Below, in pieces: positions 51,613-58,544 of a stretch of DNA of 64,000 nucleotides (positions are counted from its first letter, which is position 1; each line of letters opens with the position of its first letter). Below the pieces are notes generated by a model. The model was not told where the DNA came from. It was given only the letters and a program-made list of their open reading frames with translations, and ran no database searches. A program made the translations under genes and the position numbers. The stretch lies in NCBI RefSeq assembly GCF_014218275.1, contig NZ_AP023213.1, forward strand, positions 2,024,001 through 2,088,000, in the 5' to 3' direction. The stretch comes from Citrifermentans bremense. GTDB taxonomy: Bacteria; Desulfobacterota; Desulfuromonadia; Geobacterales; Geobacteraceae.

Positions 51613-54227
51613 TGCTTACACCGAAGGAGTACCAGACACGCACGCTAGAAACTTTGAAGCAATACTTCGCTACTTGCCAAAAGCTAGGAGATGCTGACAC
51701 AGCCTTCTACAATCTAACCAAGCAAATACACGGCATAGGTATTCCGTATAGAGAGGTTAAGGAGCTTCCCGGCTTGCCTTATGTGTGCCTTAGGATTCCT
51801 ACAGGTGGCGGGAAGACACTTGTTGCTTGTCACTCCATAGGCATTGCAGCTAACGACCTGCTACACGCTGATGCTCCGGTGGTCTTGTGGCTTGTTCCAT
51901 CTAACGCAATCAAAGACCAGACTATTTCCGCCTTGAAGGATCGGAAACATCCGTATCGGCAAGCGCTTGAAGAAGCAAGTTCATCCGTGTCGGTGCTCTC
52001 AGTCCAAGAGGCGCTTTATGTGACTCGTCCGACACTTACAGCAGGCACTACGGTTATCGTGTCAACCATGCAAGCCTTCCGAGTGGACGAGACGGAAGGA
52101 CGTAAGGTGTATGAGCAGTCGGGTGCGCTCATGGATCACTTCACCGGTATTGAGCCGGCGTTACTGGCGTCATTGGAGAAACACGAAGACGGGAAGCCTG
52201 TTACGTCCTTAGCTAACCTCCTGCGGCTGCATCGTCCTGTTGTGATAGTAGATGAAGCCCACAATGCCCGGACTACACTTTCCTTTGAGACGCTAGCACG
52301 ATTCAACCCTTCCTGCATCTTGGAGTTTACGGCAACGCCAGACACGGAGGCCAGCCCGAGTAACGTGTTGCACTCCGTTTCTGCTGCTGAACTCAAAGCG
52401 GACAACATGATAAAGCTCCCGATCCGCCTTGAGACGCGCCCTAGCTGGAAAGAGCTTGTTGGAGATGCGATTGCACTCAGGCAGCACTTAGAGGAACTGG
52501 CCGTAGCTGAGAGGAAAGCAACCGGTGAGTACATACGGCCTATTGTGCTGCTTCAGGCCCAACCTCAAGCACAGCACCAGGATCGTCTTACGGTTGAGGT
52601 TGTAGAGCAGTGCTTACTTGAGGACTTCGCAATACCGGCTGAACACATAAGACGAGCCACCGGAACTGACAAAGGGCTTGAAGGTCTTAACCTGTCCCTG
52701 CCTTCTTGTGATGTGCGATACATCATCACGGTACAGGCTCTCCGGGAAGGGTGGGATTGTCCCTTTGCATACGTACTGTGCTCTGTTGCCGAAATGCGTT
52801 CTTCAACCGCTGTTGAACAAATCCTTGGGCGGATCATGCGTCTTCCAAGCGCCAAGAGGAAGTTGCGTGAAGAACTAAACATGTCCTATGCTTTTGCTGC
52901 TAGTCAGAACTTCATAGAAGCTGCGAACGCCCTAGAAGACGCGCTTGTTCAAAACGGTTTCAATCGACAAGAGGCAAAGGACCTTATTGGTAAGATGCCC
53001 GAGAAGCCGCAAGGGGGTCTTGAGCAGTTCTGGACAACCTCAACGGAGACCGTCAAAGAGGTTCCTAAGCTGGACACCCTGCCAGCAAGCCTAGCCCAAA
53101 AGGTAACGTATGACGCTCAAAAGGGTGAACTTACCTTCACTGGCGTAATGGACGAGAACGAGAAGGTAGCACTTCAAAGCTGCGTCACCACACCAGAGGC
53201 CAAGGCAAGCATTGAGCGCGTGTTCAAAAAATCTCATGGCCTTGGTACAGAGAAACCTAAGTCACCCGCTGAACGTGGTGAACCATTCTCACTCCCTGTG
53301 CTGTCCATCAAGCAGGGCAACTTGTTTGAAGCCTTTGAACAAACGCACTTCTTGGAAATGCCGTGGAAGCTCTCAGAGTGCGATCCTCGTTTGACAGAAG
53401 CAGAGTTCTCAGAGAAGCACTTTGACGGGAAGGTAGTAGAAATCGACATAAGCGACAAGGGGAAGTTGGCTCAGAGGTTCATTCCCGAGTTGCAGAGCCA
53501 AATGTCTCTCATTGCACAGGAGAAGACTCAGACCGTTGCGAACCTTGTGTACTGGCTAGACAGAACGATTCCGCACCCGGACATCACACCTAGCGAGACA
53601 GGGCCGTTCCTGACAGCAGTTGTGCTTTATCTTGTAGAGCAGCGGGGCTTTAAGCTCAGCCACCTGTACCATGACAAGTACACCCTCAGGCAGAAGGTAA
53701 CGGAGAAGATCGAGCAGCACAGACAGCAAGCACAAACACTAGCCTACCAGTCCTTACTGTTGCCAGAGTGCCCGACTCCGCTTGTCGTGAATCCGAATGT
53801 CTGCTTCTCGTTCATGCCTCATGAGTACCCGTATAACACCCGCTATGAGGGAAGCTATCAGTTCAAGAAGCACTACTACAAAGAAGTAGGCAACCTGAAG
53901 CACACAGGGGAAGAGTACGATTGTGCTGTATTCCTTGACACTCTACCTGAAGTTAAGTTTTGGGTCCGCAACATCGAGAGACGTGAGCGGCACTCCTTCA
54001 GCCTTCAGACGACCACTGACAAGTTTTATCCTGACTTCGTCGCCATGTTGACGGATGGCCGGTATCTCGTGGTGGAGTACAAGGGGCAGGACAGGTGGTC
54101 TAATGACGACTCCAAGGAGAAGCGCGCTCTTGGTGAGTTGTGGGAAAAACGTAGCGGTGGTTCATGCCTCTTCATCATGCCAAACGGGAAGGACCTTGAG
54201 GCAATCCGAATGAAAGCGCAAAGCTGA
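51612..54227 (+). CDS. res: Type III restriction-modification system, restriction subunit (Res)
   Basis: 871 residues. The N-terminal SF2 helicase shows TGGGKT (Walker A), VDEAHNA (DEAH), EFTATPD, and in the second lobe QALREGWDCPFAYVLCSV and EQILGRIMR. The C-terminal nuclease domain has the PD-(D/E)XK pattern PDFVAML then VVEYKG. All motifs are intact, so the enzyme is presumably active. It starts inside the stop codon of mod. Type III complexes cleave when two inversely oriented unmethylated sites meet. It ends 208 bp before the AlpA-type gene, which faces the other way. Confidence 0.94.
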   Translation: MLTPKEYQTRTLETLKQYFATCQKLGDADTAFYNLTKQIHGIGIPYREVKELPGLPYVCLRIPTGGGKTLVACHSIGIAANDLLHADAPVVLWLVPSNAIKDQTISALKDRKHPYRQALEEASSSVSVLSVQEALYVTRPTLTAGTTVIVSTMQAFRVDETEGRKVYEQSGALMDHFTGIEPALLASLEKHEDGKPVTSLANLLRLHRPVVIVDEAHNARTTLSFETLARFNPSCILEFTATPDTEASPSNVLHSVSAAELKADNMIKLPIRLETRPSWKELVGDAIALRQHLEELAVAERKATGEYIRPIVLLQAQPQAQHQDRLTVEVVEQCLLEDFAIPAEHIRRATGTDKGLEGLNLSLPSCDVRYIITVQALREGWDCPFAYVLCSVAEMRSSTAVEQILGRIMRLPSAKRKLREELNMSYAFAASQNFIEAANALEDALVQNGFNRQEAKDLIGKMPEKPQGGLEQFWTTSTETVKEVPKLDTLPASLAQKVTYDAQKGELTFTGVMDENEKVALQSCVTTPEAKASIERVFKKSHGLGTEKPKSPAERGEPFSLPVLSIKQGNLFEAFEQTHFLEMPWKLSECDPRLTEAEFSEKHFDGKVVEIDISDKGKLAQRFIPELQSQMSLIAQEKTQTVANLVYWLDRTIPHPDITPSETGPFLTAVVLYLVEQRGFKLSHLYHDKYTLRQKVTEKIEQHRQQAQTLAYQSLLLPECPTPLVVNPNVCFSFMPHEYPYNTRYEGSYQFKKHYYKEVGNLKHTGEEYDCAVFLDTLPEVKFWVRNIERRERHSFSLQTTTDKFYPDFVAMLTDGRYLVVEYKGQDRWSNDDSKEKRALGELWEKRSGGSCLFIMPNGKDLEAIRMKAQS

Positions 54228-54435
54228 AACCCCTCCCGAAAAGCTGACCAGATAACGCCCCTGAGCCGCCAAGGATGCCCCGCTAGAGCATCTGAGCCAC
54301 ACGACAGGGCTATGCCCTTGGCGGCTCGGTTTATCCCGCACAGGAAGCCCTCAGGCGTTCGGCGTCGTGCGAGTGACAATAAAACTGACAGACGAATCAA
54401 GAGCGTTGTCCTGAGTCGCCACAGGATGTACAAGG

Positions 54436-54663
54436 TTAAACAGTTGGCAACGCTCTTATCCAATCTTCGACTTCTGAACGTAGCCATGCTACCCGACCTC
54501 GTGATACCTTCCGCCTAGCAGGGAACTTGCCCGCTTTCTCCATGTTGTAGATAGTCGTGTAACATAAGCCCAACATAGCTACTAACTCTTTACGCTTAAG
54601 TAGCTCGCCTACTGCTACTATGTCGTTATCCACAACAACATGTGTTACATCTGACATTGACAT
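54436..54663 (-). CDS. AlpA/excisionase-family HTH protein
   Basis: 75 residues. GELLKRKELVAMLGLCYTTIYNMEKAGKFPARRKVSRGRVAWLRSEVEDW is shown in part: the helix-turn-helix LVAMLGLCYTTIYNMEKAG is followed by FPARR and the wing VAWLRSEVEDWI, exactly the AlpA pattern. These proteins regulate integrase genes or act as excisionases of islands. GGAGG lies before the ATG at 54661-54663. It is the only gene of the element on the minus strand and sits 350 bp inside attR, the usual place for a directionality factor. Confidence 0.9.
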   Translation of the reverse strand: MSMSDVTHVVVDNDIVAVGELLKRKELVAMLGLCYTTIYNMEKAGKFPARRKVSRGRVAWLRSEVEDWIRALPTV

Positions 54664-55015
54664 TGTTGTATTACCTCCGTAACAACATTAACCTTCAACC
54701 TGATAGACAGTGTTACCTGTTCAACACTGTGCGCATTGATACAATACTTCAAGCTACTAATACAATAACTATTTCACTTGTATCTAGCACAGTTACCATC
54801 TAGATGCAACAGTCACGAAAACATCACCTCTGGACCTGATTTCTACGTTGACTTACCTAGCCCGGCCTGCTAGTTTTGCCACACAGATTGACACACAAAA
54901 CTGACACACAGAGGACAACTGGAATCGGGTTGTGTTCGATGACAACGTGGTCTGTTTAGTGGTGAGGATGTGCACAAAAGCTAGTGATTCTAACGGTGTA
55001 GCTCGTCTTCTGAGC
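54664..55015. other. AT-rich right end of the element
   Basis: About 350 bp between the AlpA gene and attR with no gene. It is rich in TGTTAC/GTAACA and CAACA motifs near 54640-54720 (probable AlpA/Xis binding sites) and contains an arm-type pair at 54888-54911. Confidence 0.55.
54888..54911 (+). repeat. Integrase arm-type site, right end
   Basis: Two TGACACACA units 13 bp apart (54889-54897 and 54902-54910), matching the left-end pair at 44585-44607, about 105 bp inside attR. Confidence 0.65.
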
Positions 55016-55080
55016 CAGCTGGTTAGAGCACACGGCTCATATCCGTGTTGTCCGGGGTTCAAGTCCCTGCACCGCCACCA
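54992..55080 (+). pseudogene. Defective tRNA copy with 12-nt D-arm insertion (attR side)
   Basis: Bases 54994-55003 (CGGTGTAGCT) repeat the tRNA 5' half, then 12 extra bases (55004-55015) interrupt the D-arm before the exact 68-bp 3' portion. The first two acceptor bases read AA instead of GG, so positions 1-2 cannot pair. It is unlikely to make a working tRNA. Confidence 0.85.
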
Positions 55081-55083
55081 TTA
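55016..55083 (+). repeat. attR: 68-bp direct repeat, distal copy
   Basis: Exact copy of 44471-44538. It marks the right boundary of the integrative element; the original tRNA terminator lies just beyond. Confidence 0.95.
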
Positions 55084-55087
55084 ATAG

Positions 55088-55122
55088 AAAAAGCCTCCTG
55101 ATTCCGATCAGGAGGCTTTTTT
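55088..55122 (+). terminator. Original terminator of the tRNA(CAU) gene
   Basis: AAAAAGCCTCCTGAT (55088-55102), TCCG loop, ATCAGGAGGCTTTTT (55107-55121): a perfect 15-bp stem with U-tract, eight bases after the distal CCA. Integration has moved it 10.5 kb away from the intact tRNA. Confidence 0.93.
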
Positions 55123-55331
55123 GCGTTCAGGTGGCGCGTCCTTTTCGCAAGTTGCAGCCCATCTGGAGTTGCACCATGAACATGAATAAAGATCCGGAGA
55201 TACCTGGATTAGAAAGTGCTACGTTTGAGCCTCGAACCGTGCTATACAGGTGCAGGCTTTAGGCAACAGCCAAGAGTCGGATGAGCAGCAACAGCTGATG
55301 GCGGTCAAACTTCCTCATAGGAGCGAGACAA

Positions 55332-56084
55332 ATGATAAAGACACTGACTTTGTATCGACCTGATGGAATGTTGATATCATGCTGGGAGGACTGGACACGC
55401 CCCAAGAGAGAGTACCACTGGAAGGAAGGCCGTAGCGCTATGGAGCTTGCAAAGGCATGGTTCCGGGGAGAGAAATTATCGGTTCCCACGGAACTTCAAA
55501 CGCTACTGTTCTCGACTTCTTTGCTTCGAGAAGTAAAACTGCTGAATGGTGTTCCGGAGAAAGTGACCCGCCTCCCCATGCGTGGAGAAGGGCGAAATCA
55601 TGATCTCGCTCTGATAGGTGAAACAGGTGACCATCGGGTCACGGTTTGTATCGAAGCCAAAGCAGACGAAGCGTTTGGAAATGAAACCGTATCTGAATAC
55701 TGGCAAAGGGCGATGAAACGACGCGAGTCTGGGATTTCTACCAAGGCTCCTGAGAGAATACAGGCTCTTCTTCAGATGGTGGGACACCCAGAAATCCCCA
55801 CAGATAAATTGCGGTGGGGTGCAGTGAGGTACCAGTTGCTCGCCGCTATGTGCGGAACTGCACTACAAGCAAAAATCGACTCGTCATCTCTCGCTCTTTT
55901 TGTCGTTCATGAGTTTCACACCGACCTAACGAACGAAGTGAACGTGATTCGAAACCACGGGGACTTGGAAAGGCTTGTTCAGACTTTATCTTCTGACGCG
56001 ATCACCGTAGAACCGAATAATCTGTACGGCCCTTTCCTGATTGACGGGGTGGCATGCTACATAGGAAAGATCGTAGCGGCATGA
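55332..56084 (+). CDS. PD-(D/E)XK-like protein of unknown function (DUF6946-like)
   Basis: 250 residues. The segment RNHDLALIGE then VTVCIEAKADE gives Asp91 and Glu108-x-Lys110, the spacing of a PD-(D/E)XK nuclease core; a Gln/Tyr-rich helix (YQLLAAMCGTAL) follows. The N-terminus (TLYRPDGMLISCWEDWTRP) and the rest match no family I can name with certainty; I recall similar proteins under DUF6946. GGAGCGAG precedes the ATG. It lies just outside attR beside a GIY-YIG protein and an hsdM fragment, so a role in restriction or defence is reasonable but unproven. Confidence 0.72.
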   Translation: MIKTLTLYRPDGMLISCWEDWTRPKREYHWKEGRSAMELAKAWFRGEKLSVPTELQTLLFSTSLLREVKLLNGVPEKVTRLPMRGEGRNHDLALIGETGDHRVTVCIEAKADEAFGNETVSEYWQRAMKRRESGISTKAPERIQALLQMVGHPEIPTDKLRWGAVRYQLLAAMCGTALQAKIDSSSLALFVVHEFHTDLTNEVNVIRNHGDLERLVQTLSSDAITVEPNNLYGPFLIDGVACYIGKIVAA

Positions 56085-56264
56085 CGCAACCCGGTAGAAG
56101 CGAGGCTGCTTTACGGGTGCGCTTGGAGCTAAACCTGTTCATGGCGGTGATGGTGATGTACGGTTTCGATTGCTTGGGGTGCCTCCACCGGTCCAGCCGC
56201 AAATCCACCCTGAGGGCAGCTCTGAGTAAATGTTGGAAACTTCAGTAGGAGACCAGTTAAAACC

Positions 56265-57050
56265 ATGGAACCAGGAAGGACTGAAAAGAGAGGATACGTC
56301 TATATTTTGGTGAACCCTTCTTTCACCGGCTTCGTGAAGATCGGCAAGACCATTCACGAACCGGAGGTCCGAGCACGTCAGTTGTCTGCTGTGTCTGGTG
56401 TTCCAGCCCCCTATGCAGTTGCTTGGGATGTGTTGGTCAATGACTGTGACCATGTGGAGCGACTCATCCACCAGCATCTGGCGGAGACTCGATCACGGAG
56501 AGACCGAGAGTTCTTTGCCACTCCTTTGAAGAACGCCATAGCAGTAGCATCTACCATCGCCGCACCATTTTTGTGCGAGCCTGAAAACCTTGCCTCGAAT
56601 GTCCCACTTCAGCCCTTGGCGGTTCCTGAGCAACCTGAAGTCGCAAGTCGCCCGAAAAGGGTTCGCCGAGAGGGCCCGGAAGAGCTGATCGCAGTGGCTG
56701 AGGACTGCCCCGTGAATCGGGCAGAGGCTCCTCCAAAGGGAAATCCCAAAACCATTGCTCGACTAGGTTATGAGATCCTCATCGAGCACCCTTACAAGTA
56801 CACCGAGCGTGAATTCTTCTATGAACTCCATGCCGTGAGAAGGAAGCGGCCTGATCTGAATTACGAGTCGTACAACATCAAGCGAGCGCAGATAGTGAAA
56901 GTCCATGGATGGGGAATCCACCGGGACCAGGATGGCAAGCTTGCCCTGGTTGCGATGGAATCACCGAGGTACAAAGAACTTCAAGCGACCATCAAGACCA
57001 GTAAAGCCTATAGGACAAACAAGGCTCCTTCGGGTCTTGAGCTCGAGTGA
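56265..57050 (+). CDS. GIY-YIG nuclease-domain protein (T5orf172 type)
   Basis: 261 residues. The N-terminal domain GYVYILVNPSFTGFVKIGKT has the YVY..KIG form of GIY-YIG typical of T5orf172/MUG113 proteins, with the Arg of RARQL and Glu of HVERLIHQHL as further active-site residues and EFFATP at its end (about residue 86). A Pro/Arg-rich linker (115-160) leads to a C-terminal domain with EHPYKYTEREFFYELH, perhaps DNA-binding. Such proteins occur in phages and accessory islands; targets are mostly unknown. AGGAG lies upstream. The hsdM fragment begins 57 bp after it. Confidence 0.85.
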   Translation: MEPGRTEKRGYVYILVNPSFTGFVKIGKTIHEPEVRARQLSAVSGVPAPYAVAWDVLVNDCDHVERLIHQHLAETRSRRDREFFATPLKNAIAVASTIAAPFLCEPENLASNVPLQPLAVPEQPEVASRPKRVRREGPEELIAVAEDCPVNRAEAPPKGNPKTIARLGYEILIEHPYKYTEREFFYELHAVRRKRPDLNYESYNIKRAQIVKVHGWGIHRDQDGKLALVAMESPRYKELQATIKTSKAYRTNKAPSGLELE

Positions 57051-57107
57051 CTGAAGTAGGAAGACGAAGGGCTGAACCGCAGCCGTTCATCTAACCAAAG
57101 GAACACC

Positions 57108-57236
57108 ATGCCGATCAAGAAATCCGAACTCTACTCTTCTCTCTGGTCCAGTTGTGATCAGCTCCGGGGCGGGATGGACGCCTCTCAGTACAAGGACTAT
57201 CCCATATCGGATCTGACGAATCCAGATCAGATTTGA
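57108..57236 (+). pseudogene. hsdM: 5' fragment of hsdM (type I restriction methyltransferase)
   Basis: AAAGGAAC stands before an ATG at 57108. The frame reads PIKKSELYSSLWSSCDQLRG and GMDASQYKDY, the N-terminus of HsdM with hardly a change, for 31 residues, then diverges and stops at 57234-57236 after 42 codons. The remaining roughly 480 residues of HsdM are missing. The break coincides with the start of a 20-bp tandem repeat, so deletion or repeat expansion removed the gene. hsdS and hsdR are also absent. Confidence 0.85.
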
Positions 57237-57440
57237 GGAATCCAGTTCGGATTCGACGAATTGAGATTGGATTCGATGAATTGAAATCGGATTCGACGAA
57301 TTGAGATTGGATTCGATGAATTGAGATTGGATTCGATGAATTGAGATTGGATTCGACGAATTGAGATTGGATTCGATGAATTGAGATCAGATTCAACGAA
57401 TTGAGTTCGGATTGACGGAATTGAATCGGATTTGAACGTA
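57218..57440. repeat. 20-bp tandem repeat array
   Basis: About 11 units of GAATTGAGATTGGATTCGAY, nearly exact in the centre (57258-57377) and degenerate at both ends. The period, 20, is not a multiple of three, so the array cannot encode a regular peptide repeat. There are no spacers, so it is not CRISPR. The unit contains the near-palindrome ATTCGAYGAAT at each junction. Confidence 0.93.
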
Positions 57441-57531
57441 GATATTGGATTTGACGATTTGCGGTGGTTAAATTTCGGGGGGGCGGTAGGCCCCCCCTGA
57501 TGGCACCATGGGTTGGATCTTCAATATGAGC

Positions 57532-58140
57532 TCACACTGGAGGTAAGATCACCATGTTGGACCAGGGGCCAAGCTCGTTGCCGCGCTTGCCCCTAAGTTT
57601 AAGGTAGTTGGTCCTGGTCCGGTTCAACCCAGTAAGGTAGATCCCCTGGCAACTGCTTGACCATGTCAATAATTTCCAGTTGCTTTCAACGCTGGGTTCC
57701 CCTTCACAAAACCACAGGTCATACCCTTTGGCGCCGGCCAACCTGGTGACCGAGCAGTAGGGCTGGTCGTTCTTGTCGAAGAACAGCCTCAAATCCTTCG
57801 CAGCTGTCAATGCCGCTGAGGACGAAGAGGCTTTTTGATGGACGATGCCGAGTTTCTCCTGCACTGTCGGGTCGACAACGCTCACCGCTTTACCGATACC
57901 CTGCACGATGGACATAGCCTTGTTCAGTTCGATACGTGCCTCTTCGCATTGCTTCACCATTTCAGGATCGCCCTTCAAAAAACCTGTGACACTCCCCTCG
58001 AACCGCTCATGCATCGCGGCATACTTCTCGGGCGTAGGGATGAGCGAGAGCAAGTACGCGAACAGCTCAGGCGTCAACACCTGGCGGAACTCCTCCGACC
58101 TTGTGATCATATCCGGATGTGGAAGGTTGTTATGGGGCAT
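57532..58140 (-). CDS. Protein of unknown function
   Basis: 202 residues. The N-terminal two thirds are helical and polar (ITRSEEFRQVLTPELFAYLLSLI, then a Lys/Glu-rich region); the last 60 residues (YDLWFCEGEPSVESNWKLL to the Gly-Pro-Trp-Ser near the end) have the spacing of a fibronectin type III strand end. I recognise no family with certainty. AGGAG stands before the ATG at 58138-58140. No signal peptide. It is opposite in direction to its neighbours and its function cannot be inferred from context. Confidence 0.75.
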   Translation of the reverse strand: MPHNNLPHPDMITRSEEFRQVLTPELFAYLLSLIPTPEKYAAMHERFEGSVTGFLKGDPEMVKQCEEARIELNKAMSIVQGIGKAVSVVDPTVQEKLGIVHQKASSSSAALTAAKDLRLFFDKNDQPYCSVTRLAGAKGYDLWFCEGEPSVESNWKLLTWSSSCQGIYLTGLNRTRTNYLKLRGKRGNELGPWSNMVILPPV

Positions 58141-58544
58141 GGCCGATCTCCTTTTTTTAAAAACCGTTGGATTCGTTAGAGTAAGCTAACCTTACCACGG
58201 TTCGCTTGGGTGGCAACTCTTTCACCTCGGGAGCTGCGACTGTGGTTTCAGGCTGCGCGGTTGGTGGGGCTGCTTCTGAACCTGGTGCTGCAATGCTATG
58301 TTTTCTCTACTTCTTGGAAATGAACAGCCTGTACATGCTGTAGGTTCGCCAGAAAAGCTCTCTGAAATGGTCTGAGACAATGGCTGGATGTTTTGTGACA
58401 GGTCCAACAATTCAATTTCCCTGATCAGAGTGTACAATTGCCTCAGTCTTTGCAGCCTCTCTCCTTCAGGAGCTAAGTCGTAGCTCCAAGAGCAAAAGGT
58501 GCAGACTAATGTCCGCTCGGGCCGTTTCCCGACAAGGAGGCACG
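58141..58544. other. Intergenic region before the cytochrome gene
   Basis: About 400 bp between divergent genes. A possible minus-strand ORF (58222-58437) has no ribosome-binding site or family features. No clear promoter is seen; the region up to 58200 is AT-richer and may hold promoters for both sides. Confidence 0.5.

Larger units (their letters stand above)
44471..55083. mobile_element. 10.6-kb integrative element in tRNA(CAU)
   Basis: Bounded by 68-bp exact direct repeats of the tRNA 3' portion, with the integrase gene next to the intact tRNA and an excisionase-like gene at the far end. Inside, base composition and codon use are visibly AT-richer than the flanks. Cargo: membrane protein, serine resolvase, a small partner protein with a 602-residue P-loop protein, and a type III restriction-modification system. 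No conjugation, capsid or portal genes are seen, so it is not self-transmissible on this evidence; a satellite or mobilisable island is likely. Confidence 0.92.

Noticed and set aside
54853-55062. 69-residue minus-strand ORF over the distal tRNA copy
   Set aside because: It reads antisense through tRNA sequence and has no ribosome-binding site.
44471-55083. Prophage
   Set aside because: No capsid, terminase, tail or lysis genes; the content fits a small genomic island or satellite.
57218-57440. CRISPR array
   Set aside because: The 20-bp units are directly joined without spacers, diverge gradually at the ends, and no cas genes are present.
58222-58437. 71-residue minus-strand ORF upstream of the cytochrome
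   Set aside because: No start signal, low-complexity composition, no recognisable features.
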